Below are positions 36,519-44,230 of a stretch of DNA of 64,000 bases, one piece after another; positions within the stretch are counted from its first letter, which is position 1, and each line of letters begins with the position of its first letter. The position numbers and the translations under genes were made by a program. The DNA is from Magnetospirillum sulfuroxidans (GTDB lineage: Bacteria; Pseudomonadota; Alphaproteobacteria; Rhodospirillales; Magnetospirillaceae). The stretch lies in NCBI RefSeq assembly GCF_018224925.1, contig NZ_JAGTUF010000004.1:1-64000 (forward strand), read 5' to 3'. Below the pieces are notes generated by a model. That model ran no database searches and was not told where the DNA came from. It saw only the letters and a program-made list of their open reading frames with translations.

Positions 36519-36839
36519 ATGCCCACTCCCCGCGTCAAGATGCCGGCCACCGCCGCCAAGGGCGAGATTTTCGAGGTCAAGACCACCATCGACCACGACA
36601 TGGAATCCGGTCAGCGCAAGGACAAGGATGGCAAGCCGATCCCGCGCAAGATCATCAACAAGTTCACCGTCACCTATAACGGCAAACAGGTGTTCTGGTC
36701 GGAATGGGCTTCGGCCGTGTCCGCCAACCCCTATTGCTCGTTCTTCCTGACGGCCACCGAAAGCGGCACCGTCGAAATGCAATGGCACGACGATGACGGC
36801 CAGGTCTATGCGACGAGCCAGAAGATCACGGTGGCGTGA
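36519..36839 (+). CDS. soxZ: SoxZ, partner subunit of the SoxYZ carrier
   Basis: 106 aa, without its own signal, as in other bacteria where it piggybacks on Tat-exported SoxY. The conserved features are an opening VKMPATAAKGEIFEVKT, a central PIPRKIINKFTVTYNG and the end GQVYATSQKITVA. It is an immunoglobulin-like beta sandwich that packs against SoxY. AGGAG lies eight bases before the ATG. Its position between soxY and soxA is canonical. Confidence 0.95.
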   Translation: MPTPRVKMPATAAKGEIFEVKTTIDHDMESGQRKDKDGKPIPRKIINKFTVTYNGKQVFWSEWASAVSANPYCSFFLTATESGTVEMQWHDDDGQVYATSQKITVA

Positions 36840-36864
36840 CGCCGCAGCCTAAGGAGGAATGCCC

Positions 36865-37683
36865 ATGAGGAAAACCTTGATGGCGGCAACCCTGGCGGCC
36901 GTGGCCGCCGGACTGGCCGTACAAGCCCAAGCGGACCCGCCGTTCGATCCCAAGGATCCCAAGATGGCGCCTTTTATCGCTGGCGCCAAACGTTCGGGCT
37001 ATACCTTCGCCGAACCGGAAACGCGGGCGATGCAGGACGACGACTTCACCAATCCCGGCTTCTTGTGGGTCGAGGATGGCAAGAAGATGTGGTCCAAGGC
37101 CGAAGGCAAGGCCGGCAAAGCCTGTCAGGATTGCCATGGCGACGCCGAAAAAAGCATGAAGGGCGTGGGCACGGTCTATCCGCGCTTTGACCCGCATGCG
37201 GGCATGCTGCTGACCTTGGAACAAAAGATCAATCAGTGCCGCACCGAACGCATGGGCGCGGCGGAATTCAAATTCGATTCCAAGCCCTATAACGCCATCG
37301 CCACCTATGTAAAGCATCAGTCATTCGGCATGCCCATCGCGGTGCAGACCGATGGGCCGGTGGCGCCCTATTTCGACATGGGCCGGCGGCTTTACTACGA
37401 GCGTCGGGGCATGAGCGATATTGCCTGCAAGCATTGCCACGAGGATTTGGCCGGCATGCACATGCGCACGGAATTGCTGAGCCAGGGCATGCCCAACGGC
37501 TTCCCGCAATACCGGCTGAAATGGCAAACCCTGGGCAGCGCGCAAAAACGCATCCGGGGCTGTTTCGACGAAGTCCGGGCCGAGCCCTATCCGGTGGATT
37601 CCCTGGAAAACACCGTCCTGGAACTGTACGCCACCTGGCGCGCCAACGGTCTTCGGGTCGAAAGCCCGGCCGTGCGCAAATAG
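36865..37683 (+). CDS. soxA: SoxA, dihaem c-type cytochrome subunit of SoxAX
   Basis: 272 aa from the ATG at 36865; AGGAGG is seven bases upstream of it but only one base from the earlier ATG at 36859. A signal peptide ends at VQAQA. Two haem c motifs are present, CQDCH (C87-H91) and CKHCH (C188-H192), so this is a dihaem form. C125 (INQCR) and C233 (RGCFDE) match the conserved axial Cys ligands. C233 corresponds to the active-site persulfide Cys that couples thiosulfate to SoxY. Together with SoxX it starts thiosulfate oxidation. It lies 25 bp after soxZ. Confidence 0.95.
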   Translation: MRKTLMAATLAAVAAGLAVQAQADPPFDPKDPKMAPFIAGAKRSGYTFAEPETRAMQDDDFTNPGFLWVEDGKKMWSKAEGKAGKACQDCHGDAEKSMKGVGTVYPRFDPHAGMLLTLEQKINQCRTERMGAAEFKFDSKPYNAIATYVKHQSFGMPIAVQTDGPVAPYFDMGRRLYYERRGMSDIACKHCHEDLAGMHMRTELLSQGMPNGFPQYRLKWQTLGSAQKRIRGCFDEVRAEPYPVDSLENTVLELYATWRANGLRVESPAVRK

Positions 37684-37687
37684 CCGC

Positions 37688-37716
37688 GCGGGGGAGAGGC
37701 GGCGCCTCTCCCCCGC
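37688..37716. terminator. Perfect 13-bp GC-rich hairpin between soxA and soxB
   Basis: The arms GCGGGGGAGAGGC (37688-37700) and GCCTCTCCCCCGC (37704-37716) are exact complements around a 3-nt loop. The T run after it is too short for a strong factor-independent terminator. It may be an RNase-protecting stem or attenuator that lowers soxB relative to soxXYZA. Confidence 0.6.
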
Positions 37717-37730
37717 TTAGGGGACCGATC

Positions 37731-39416
37731 ATGCTGACCCGCCGCGATTTTCTGCAGGTGGCCGCCGCCGCCTCTGTTGTAATGTCCGGAGCCTCGCTGG
37801 CCCGCGCCAGCGCCCGCCAATCCATCACCCAGGAGACCTTGCTGGCGATGAAGCCTGTCGGGCAAGTGACGCTGCTGAACTTCACCGACATCCATGCCCA
37901 ATTGATGCCGCTGTATTTCCGCGAACCCTCGGTCAATCTGGGGGTGGGCGCCGCGCATGGTCTGGTCCCGCATCTGTCGGGCAAGGCCTTCCTCAACGCC
38001 TATGGAATAAAGGCCGGAACCGCCGAAGCCTATGCCTTGACCCACGAGGATTTCGCCGCCCTGGCCAAGACCTATGGCCGCGTCGGCGGCCTGGACCGCA
38101 TGGCCACCCTGGTCAAGGCCGTCCGCGCCGCCCGCCCCGACAACACCTTGCTGATCGATTGCGGCGACACCTGGCAGGGCAGCTATACCGCCTTGATGAA
38201 CAAGGGCGAGGACATGGTCGAGGCCATGAACCTGTTGGGCGTCGACGTCATGGTGCCGCATTGGGAATTCACCTATGGCGAGGCCAGGGTCAAGGAGCTG
38301 ATCGCCAAGCTGAAATTCCCGTTCCTGGCGCAAAACGTCAAGGACACCGAATGGGAGGAAGACGCCTTTCCCCATACCGCCACCTTCGAACGCGGCGGCG
38401 TCAAGATCGCGGTCATCGGTCAGGCCTTTCCCTACACCCCGGTCGCCAATCCCCGCTACATGATGCCGAAATGGAGTTTCGGCATCCGCGACGAGGACAT
38501 GCAAAAACGCATCGACGACGCCCGCGCCAACGGCGCCGAACTGATCGTGGTGGCCAGCCATAACGGCTTTGACGTCGACCGCAAGATGGCCAGCCGGGTC
38601 AAGGGCATCGACGTGCTGTTGACCGGTCACACCCATGACGCCATTCCGGCGGTGGTCAAGGTCGGCGACACGCTGCTGGTGGCCTCGGGCTCGCACGGGA
38701 AGTTCCTGGCCCGCCTGGATCTCGAGGTGAAGAACAAAAAGGTGGTCAGCCATGCTTTCAAACTGATGCCGGTCTTTGCCGACGCCATCGCCGCCGATGC
38801 CGAGATGGCGGCGCTGATCGCCAAAATCCGCGCTCCGCATCAGGCGGTGCTGGGGCGCAAGCTGGCCCGCACCGAATCGCTGTTGTATCGGCGCGGCAAT
38901 TTCAACGGCACTTTCGACGACCTGATCTGTCAGGCCTTGCTGGACGAACGCCAGGCGGAAATCTCGCTGTCGCCGGGGTTTCGCTGGGGTTCCAGCGTGC
39001 CGTCGGGGGCCGACATCACCCTGGAAGACGTCTATAACCAGACCGCCATCACCTATCCCAACGCCTATCGCTCGGACATGACCGGGCAATTGCTGAAAGA
39101 CATCTTGGAGGATGTCGCCGACAATCTGTTCAACCCCGATCCCTATTACCAGCAGGGCGGCGACATGGTCCGCGTCGGCGGCATGGGCTATCGCATCGAC
39201 ATCGCCAAGCCCATGGGCAGCCGCATCAGCGACATGACCATGTTGAAAACCGGGGCGAAGATCGAGGCGGCGAAATCCTATGTGGTTTCCGGCTGGGCCA
39301 GCGTCAACGAAGGCACCCAAGGCCCGCCGGTATGGGATGTGGTCGCGGGCTGGTTGGAAAAACATCCGCGCGTCCGTTTCGACGGCAACCGGGCGGTCAA
39401 GGTGGTGGGCGCGTGA
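37731..39416 (+). CDS. soxB: SoxB, dimanganese sulfate thiol esterase
   Basis: 561 aa from the ATG at 37731. A twin-arginine signal is present (LTRRDFLQVAAAASVV). The metallophosphoesterase-type core shows the metal-binding motifs FTDIHAQLMP, DCGDTWQGS and TGHTHD, and a downstream 5'-nucleotidase-like domain. SoxB hydrolyses sulfate from SoxY-bound sulfonate in the periplasm. It overlaps the following ccdA-like gene by 4 bp (GTGA), so the two are co-translated. Confidence 0.95.
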   Translation: MLTRRDFLQVAAAASVVMSGASLARASARQSITQETLLAMKPVGQVTLLNFTDIHAQLMPLYFREPSVNLGVGAAHGLVPHLSGKAFLNAYGIKAGTAEAYALTHEDFAALAKTYGRVGGLDRMATLVKAVRAARPDNTLLIDCGDTWQGSYTALMNKGEDMVEAMNLLGVDVMVPHWEFTYGEARVKELIAKLKFPFLAQNVKDTEWEEDAFPHTATFERGGVKIAVIGQAFPYTPVANPRYMMPKWSFGIRDEDMQKRIDDARANGAELIVVASHNGFDVDRKMASRVKGIDVLLTGHTHDAIPAVVKVGDTLLVASGSHGKFLARLDLEVKNKKVVSHAFKLMPVFADAIAADAEMAALIAKIRAPHQAVLGRKLARTESLLYRRGNFNGTFDDLICQALLDERQAEISLSPGFRWGSSVPSGADITLEDVYNQTAITYPNAYRSDMTGQLLKDILEDVADNLFNPDPYYQQGGDMVRVGGMGYRIDIAKPMGSRISDMTMLKTGAKIEAAKSYVVSGWASVNEGTQGPPVWDVVAGWLEKHPRVRFDGNRAVKVVGA

Positions 39417-40138
39417 ACGGCTTCGATGTCAGCTTCGCCGGCGCTTTCGGCGCCGGCGCCCTCAGCTTCCTGTCACCCTGCGTGCTGCCGCTGATTCCCG
39501 CCTATCTCTGCTTTCTTGGCGGCATCGGTCTGGACCAACTGACCGAGCGGCGTCAGCGCGGCGTGCTTGCCGCCGCCCTCGCCTTCGTCTTGGGCTTTTC
39601 CACCGTCTTCATCGCCATGGGCGCCAGCGCCTCGGCGCTGAACCGGTTGATCATGGACAATATGCGTTGGCTGTCGGTGGCGGCCGGATTGGTGATCATC
39701 GTTTTCGGCCTGCATTACATGGGGGTGCTGCGCATCGCCTTTTTGAATTTCGAAAAGCGCATGCATGTGCAGCAACGCCCGGCCGGGCTGATCGGCGCCT
39801 TTGTCTTGGGATTGGCCTTCGCCTTTGGCTGGACCCCTTGTGTCGGTCCAATCCTGGCCACCATCTTGATGCTGGCCGCCGGCGGCGACAGCATTTGGTA
39901 TGGCACCGCGCTGCTGGCCGCTTACGCCGCCGGCCTGGGCCTGCCCTTCCTGATCGCCGCCGCCGCCGCCCGCCCGTTCATGAGCTTTCTCGCCCGCTTC
40001 CGCCGCCACATGCGCACCGTCGAGCTGACCATCGGCAGCCTGCTGGTCATTACCGGCCTGCTGATCTTGACCGGCAACATGAACACCGTCGGCAATTGGC
40101 TGATGCAGATGGTCCCGGCCTTCCAAAGCCTGGGGTGA
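39413..40138 (+). CDS. CcdA/SoxV-type thiol-electron transporter
   Basis: 241 aa starting with a GTG that overlaps the soxB stop. The protein is hydrophobic with about six membrane spans and the redox cysteines of the family: LSPCVLPLIPAY (near residue 22) and FGWTPCVGPIL (near residue 142). CcdA/DsbD-like proteins pass reducing equivalents from cytoplasmic thioredoxin to the periplasm. In sox clusters SoxV feeds SoxW to keep SoxYZ reduced, and a SoxW-like thioredoxin is encoded at 43126. It could instead serve cytochrome c maturation. Confidence 0.85.
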   Translation: MNGFDVSFAGAFGAGALSFLSPCVLPLIPAYLCFLGGIGLDQLTERRQRGVLAAALAFVLGFSTVFIAMGASASALNRLIMDNMRWLSVAAGLVIIVFGLHYMGVLRIAFLNFEKRMHVQQRPAGLIGAFVLGLAFAFGWTPCVGPILATILMLAAGGDSIWYGTALLAAYAAGLGLPFLIAAAAARPFMSFLARFRRHMRTVELTIGSLLVITGLLILTGNMNTVGNWLMQMVPAFQSLG

Positions 40139-40139
40139 A

Positions 40140-40844
40140 TTATGGCAATGGTATAGCCAAAACCTGAGCCTCGAAATCTGCCGCCTGAGAACAGGCCAAC
40201 CGAATGTCGGCCCACCGCCCTTGCAATTGGGGCGCATTGGCCTGGTAATCGACGTTGCTTTTCTCCTTGACCCTCCGTCCTTTGGGCAGGATCGCCAATT
40301 TCTTGGCAAGATCGAGGCGGCATTCGACCGAAGTCAACAAAGGGTCACCGGCCGGCAGAACCGCCACGGACAGCCAGGATTCCACGGCCTTGGAAGGTAT
40401 GCAATGAACCGTACGTCCCCCTCGGCGTGCCAAGCCCAGCCACGACAGCAAGCATTTCTCCAGATATTGGGTCGCATTCTGGGGCGGCGGGCAATCCGTG
40501 GGACCAGGCAAGACCGCCCAGCCGGACTGCGCCGCCAATTGCGGACATTCCAGACCGCAATCGGCGTAATTCTTTCCGGCGACATCCGCATCTATATGCA
40601 AAATGATCATATCGTAACGGAACAGAAGCGGATCAACCTCAAGGCTGGCGACGCCACGACGGCTGAAAGCATCGCACCATTTCAACACGCCACACCAGCC
40701 GCTGCCCATTTCCGGACGCGTCGCTTCCGGTTGCAGAAAAGTAAGCACGAAGGTGCGTGGCAGAATTGCCTTCAATGCCGCCTCGATCACGATTTTGTCG
40801 GTGGGTCCTTCCGCGACCAACGCAATCCGGACATCCTCAGACAT
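40140..40844 (-). CDS. TOPRIM-type nuclease-like protein of an ATPase-TOPRIM pair
   Basis: 234 aa, small and without a signal. The N-terminus ALVAEGPTDK (E12) and YDMIILHIDADVAG (D85, D87) have the Glu plus DxD arrangement of a TOPRIM or DUF4276-like metal-binding fold. An alpha/beta C-terminal half (PSKAVESWLS, then LDLAKKLAI) follows. It overlaps the upstream ATPase gene by 8 bp, so translation is coupled and the two are a unit. AAA ATPase plus TOPRIM pairs such as PARIS and OLD-type systems are antiviral: the ATPase senses and the TOPRIM partner cleaves nucleic acid. This pair has not been matched to a named type here. Its stop lies 1 bp past the ccdA-like stop. Confidence 0.6.
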   Translation of the reverse strand: MSEDVRIALVAEGPTDKIVIEAALKAILPRTFVLTFLQPEATRPEMGSGWCGVLKWCDAFSRRGVASLEVDPLLFRYDMIILHIDADVAGKNYADCGLECPQLAAQSGWAVLPGPTDCPPPQNATQYLEKCLLSWLGLARRGGRTVHCIPSKAVESWLSVAVLPAGDPLLTSVECRLDLAKKLAILPKGRRVKEKSNVDYQANAPQLQGRWADIRLACSQAADFEAQVLAIPLP

Positions 40845-42021
40845 TGGGTAATGCCCCCAAACTGCCCATCAGCCACAACCTGGACAACGGATAGTCCCGG
40901 TTCATCCGCCGCAATTCATCGGTCAGGAGCACCCGCCTAACCACCGTATGCCCATTTGAATTCCTGTCTACCGTGAACAAACGGACCTCATCGTCCGACA
41001 AGTCCAAACCATCCAACACCCCGGGATTGTGGCAGGTGAACAGCATCTGCGCTTGGCGCGAGGATTGTTTCAGCCACTGACCTATTCGGCTGAGCAAGCG
41101 TGACGCCAAGCGCGGATTAAGGGCTTGGTCCAAATTATCAATGGCGAAAAAGCGCGGGGATGCCGGAGACAGGCACAAAATAGCGCTAAACAGGACATAT
41201 AAAGCCCCTTCGCTCGCATCGTAGGCCGTCAGCGTATTGCGGCTGCGGCGCATGAAGCGATCCGTGAACTTCAAAACGCTTTTAGCTCGTGGAACCGAGG
41301 GAGACAGCAGGGAGGACGCAGTCTGCACCACATCGATGCTGGCAACCCAGTCGATCAAGCCCACGATATCGTCAAAGAGACCATCGTTATCTTCCAGCAC
41401 TTGGCGCCGCAATGACTCGAAGCCTTCGGCCAGCAATCCCCCCGACAACCCGACGGGCTCCCGCGGTTGCGGATCGGTGACCATTCCTCGCAACGCCAGG
41501 GTATTCGGAGTGTAAAGCGCGTATTGCTGAAGATTTTGCATCAACTCTGCCGCGGGATTCGCCTCATCCACACCCAAGAGCCTCAACGCCGCCAGTCCGT
41601 TCGTCTTGGGCATCTTATCCGGCCGAGGTTTCCGGACTCCATCGGAAACGATTTCCTCGTTCCCGTCATACAAGTATTCCGTCTTGAATTGCCAAGCCGG
41701 CCTGGGACGATCAAGCGGGTTAAGCAAGGTAACCCGATAGGTTTCGCCCATATTCCCTGCGGCGCTGAGATGAATATGAGGCGGTGTTACATCATCGGCG
41801 AATGAGGATTTATACAAACGGGGGACACCTGGACGGACTCCACGACGCAGCAGCGCCTCATCATCGACGATTCCTTTCGCAGCAGCTCCTAAAATGCCGA
41901 TAGCTTCCAGAACATTGCTTTTACCCGCGCCATTTGCACCAATGAAGCAGTTCAGGCGACCAAGGGGAATATCCTGAGACTTGATGGACTTGAAACCATC
42001 GACATGAATTGTCCGAATCAT
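40837..42021 (-). CDS. AAA (OLD/RecF-like) ATPase of an ATPase-TOPRIM pair
   Basis: 394 aa. Walker A is GANGAGKSN at residues 28-36, preceded by HVDGFKSIKSQDIPLGRLN, the usual beginning of AAA_15/AAA_21 SMC-like ATPases. A long alpha-helical insert follows. FFAIDNLDQALNP near residue 290 is the Walker B with an extended D-loop, and LFTCHNPGVLDGLDL near 325-340 contains the H-loop histidine. Walker B reads DNLD rather than the canonical DE, as in some divergent members. No TOPRIM domain is fused; it is on the separate overlapping gene. The pair lies between ccdA and the downstream sulfur-related genes and looks like an insertion. Confidence 0.75.
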   Translation of the reverse strand: MIRTIHVDGFKSIKSQDIPLGRLNCFIGANGAGKSNVLEAIGILGAAAKGIVDDEALLRRGVRPGVPRLYKSSFADDVTPPHIHLSAAGNMGETYRVTLLNPLDRPRPAWQFKTEYLYDGNEEIVSDGVRKPRPDKMPKTNGLAALRLLGVDEANPAAELMQNLQQYALYTPNTLALRGMVTDPQPREPVGLSGGLLAEGFESLRRQVLEDNDGLFDDIVGLIDWVASIDVVQTASSLLSPSVPRAKSVLKFTDRFMRRSRNTLTAYDASEGALYVLFSAILCLSPASPRFFAIDNLDQALNPRLASRLLSRIGQWLKQSSRQAQMLFTCHNPGVLDGLDLSDDEVRLFTVDRNSNGHTVVRRVLLTDELRRMNRDYPLSRLWLMGSLGALPNV

Positions 42022-42098
42022 AATTCGTCTCCGCCTCTCAACAAGCTAACAGAGAAGCTATAGGACATTGATAATTCAAAAAAAATAAGCTGACAACA

Positions 42099-43178
42099 TC
42101 ACTTTTCCATCTCGCGCCGCAAGTCTTCCCAAAGGGCTTCTTGGCGGATTTCGGCGCCGTTGCCGCAATAGGTGAAGAAATCCAGAGCCGAGGACGGCGG
42201 CGTGATGATTTCCGGGGCATTGAGCAGCGAAGAATCCATGAACGCCTCGGCCCCGCGAATCATGTTGGCGTAGCCGTTGTAATTGCTTTGCATGGCCGCG
42301 ATTTCCGGCCGCATCATGAATGACAAAAAGGCCAGGGCGTTGGCGCGGTTGGGGGCTCCCTTGGGGACCGCCAACACATCGGTCCACACCAAGGCGCCTT
42401 CCGCCGGGTTGGCGTAACGCAAGCTGGGCCGGTCCTTGCGCGCCTTCAGCGCATCGCCGTTCCACATCACCGCCAAGGCATAGCGTCCGGCGATCATATC
42501 GGCGACGATGCGGTCAGACCGGACCACCGCCACCCGTTTCAACAGCGGCCGCAACAAGTCGTAAACCTTGTCGATATCCGCTGGCTGGGTCGAACAGCGC
42601 GGCAAATGCAGCCAGACCAAGGCCAATTGGATCATGTCGAACCCGCTATCGGTCAAAGCCATGCGATTGGCCAAAGAGGCCGGCGGCTGGAACACCAGAC
42701 GCAAACTATCGATGTTGCCGCCATAGACAGCCGTGTCGACGGCAAAGGCGGTGGTCCCCCAAACGTGGGGGATGGTGTATTCGTTACGCGGATCGAAGGC
42801 GCGTGAGCGCCAGACGTCATCCACATTCCAAAAATTGGCCAGACGATCGGCCTCGACCTTCTCCAGCAATTCCCGTTCGATCAGATCGCGCACCTGGAAA
42901 TCAGCGGGAAAGGCCACGTCATAGGTGCTGTTTCCGCCCGAAAGCGGCTCCATCATCGCCGTGTAACTGGTGACCGTATCGACCTGAACGGTGATCCCGG
43001 TCTCTTGCTGGAACCGCTGCACCACCTGCGGCGACAGGTAATCGTTCCAAGAAATCACTCGCAACGAATTGGCCAGGGCCGGCGCCGCTGACAGCAGCGC
43101 CAGCGTCATCGCCGCGAAGCAAACCCTATTGAGCGGATTTTTCCAAGATATAGCGCTGGAAGTCCTGACCCTTGGCAT
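42099..43178 (-). CDS. Periplasmic spermidine/putrescine-type substrate-binding protein
   Basis: 359 aa from the ATG at 43178 or 336 aa from the ATG at 43109. The upstream start overlaps the SoxW-like gene but supplies a basic n-region (PRVRTSSAISWKNPLNR) before the hydrophobic core FAAMTLALLSAAPALA. The mature protein begins NSLRVISWNDYLSP, as in PotD/PotF proteins, with a Trp-Asn near the polyamine pocket, and continues with YDVAFPADFQVRDLIE and later AVMWNGDAL. No permease or ATPase gene follows, so it is an orphan binding protein. In sox-like clusters such proteins have been noted but their role is unclear. Confidence 0.7.
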   Translation of the reverse strand: MPRVRTSSAISWKNPLNRVCFAAMTLALLSAAPALANSLRVISWNDYLSPQVVQRFQQETGITVQVDTVTSYTAMMEPLSGGNSTYDVAFPADFQVRDLIERELLEKVEADRLANFWNVDDVWRSRAFDPRNEYTIPHVWGTTAFAVDTAVYGGNIDSLRLVFQPPASLANRMALTDSGFDMIQLALVWLHLPRCSTQPADIDKVYDLLRPLLKRVAVVRSDRIVADMIAGRYALAVMWNGDALKARKDRPSLRYANPAEGALVWTDVLAVPKGAPNRANALAFLSFMMRPEIAAMQSNYNGYANMIRGAEAFMDSSLLNAPEIITPPSSALDFFTYCGNGAEIRQEALWEDLRREMEK

Positions 43179-43704
43179 AACGCTTATCCCAGACATATTC
43201 GAACATGGCGAGAAAGTGGAAGGAGCGGAAATAGCCGGGCATGCGCGCCACCTCCACCGCATCCCCCTTTTTGCCCTGGGTTTCGGCCACTGTCTCGGGG
43301 AAAAACTGAATGGTTGGGGTGAAATTAATACGGTACTTGCGGGCCATTTCCTTTTCCGACAGCACTTGGCCATCGAAATCGGTGACTTCGCGGTCGCCCC
43401 ACAGATTCAGCTGCAAGATGCTATAGCGCTGCTTGATCCATTCGCGCAGCTTGTCGTCGGCGAAATTGACGGTATGGACATCGCGACAATAAGGACAGCC
43501 CTTTTGTTCCCAAATGATGGCGAAGCGTTTGCCGGCCTTGGTCGCCTCGGCCATGTCCTCCTTGAGATCAAGAAAGGAATTGATGAACCAATCTTGATGG
43601 TAAAGACCGTCATCGTTCATCTTGGCCTGATAGGCGCCCTCGGCCCAAGCCGGCGACACCAACAGCAACAAAGCGGCCCACAGGGCGAGAACCCAAGCTT
43701 TCAT
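43126..43704 (-). CDS. soxW: SoxW-like periplasmic thioredoxin
   Basis: 192 aa with a signal peptide (MKAWVLALWAALLLLVSPAWA). The thioredoxin motif CPYC is at residues 70-73 (KGCPYCRDVH), followed by the cis-Pro region FTPTIQFFPE. SoxW reduces SoxYZ or related thiols and is kept reduced by SoxV/CcdA, a candidate for which is encoded at 39413. Position and CPYC site support SoxW, although a generic thioredoxin-fold protein is possible. Its stop lies inside the 5' end of the binding-protein gene. Confidence 0.75.
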   Translation of the reverse strand: MKAWVLALWAALLLLVSPAWAEGAYQAKMNDDGLYHQDWFINSFLDLKEDMAEATKAGKRFAIIWEQKGCPYCRDVHTVNFADDKLREWIKQRYSILQLNLWGDREVTDFDGQVLSEKEMARKYRINFTPTIQFFPETVAETQGKKGDAVEVARMPGYFRSFHFLAMFEYVWDKRYAKGQDFQRYILEKSAQ

Positions 43705-43714
43705 GCTTCCTCCT

Positions 43715-44158
43715 TCACGGGGCGATGACCTGCCAGCCCGTCAATTGTCGTTCCATGATTTCGGGAATGCCAAAGGGAACCACGGCGATGCCGGGCAGCA
43801 GATCGCCGGCATTCTTGCCCAGAACCTCCAAGGTGTTGCCGCAGGCGACGAATTCAACCTCGTAATCCTTTAGCGAGGCGATGCGCGCGCCAACGGTGCT
43901 GTCGGCCTTCAACAAGGCGCGCACGCCGGGGCCAAAGGCGATGACCGCCACCTTGACATTGTCCTGGCCATAGAATTTCTGGATATTGATGGCATTGTAC
44001 AAAACATTATTGACGTGCCGAACGTCGTCGTTGGTCAATTGCAACACCACCTTGCGCGGATTGTCCCAGCTTGGCTTGGGGTCGGCCACAATGGTGTCAG
44101 CGGCCCCCGCCGGAACCGCCAGCATCAGGGTCAGAAGAAAGGCCAGTACAGCACGCAT
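43715..44158 (-). CDS. Periplasmic DsrE/DsrF-like sulfur-relay protein
   Basis: 147 aa from the ATG at 44158, which has GGGGG just upstream and starts a clear signal peptide (RAVLAFLLTLMLAVPAGA). An in-frame ATG further upstream would lack a signal-type n-region. The domain is DsrE-like (KVVLQLTNDDVRHVNNVLYNAINIQKFYG, then VAVIAFGPGVRALL). A Cys in FVACGNTLE matches the active-site Cys of DsrE/TusD proteins. Such periplasmic versions occur with sox genes. It shares a promoter-length gap with the divergent membrane spermidine-synthase-like gene. Confidence 0.75.
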   Translation of the reverse strand: MRAVLAFLLTLMLAVPAGAADTIVADPKPSWDNPRKVVLQLTNDDVRHVNNVLYNAINIQKFYGQDNVKVAVIAFGPGVRALLKADSTVGARIASLKDYEVEFVACGNTLEVLGKNAGDLLPGIAVVPFGIPEIMERQLTGWQVIAP

Positions 44159-44230
44159 GCGACCCCCTGCTTTATAATGATTTGATGATATAGTCTTTCC
44201 CATCGGCTTTCCTTGGTTTTTTAATTGCTC
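44159..44230. promoter_or_regulatory. Divergent promoter between the DsrE-like and spermidine-synthase-like genes
   Basis: 72 bp, AT-rich. TATAAT at 44173-44178 is a possible -10 for the rightward gene, and the complementary TTATAA could serve the leftward gene. No operator was recognised. Confidence 0.4.

Noticed and set aside
44173-44178. TATAAT hexamer as a definite promoter
   Set aside because: A lone -10 in an AT-rich gap without a matching -35 is not enough; reported only as a possibility.
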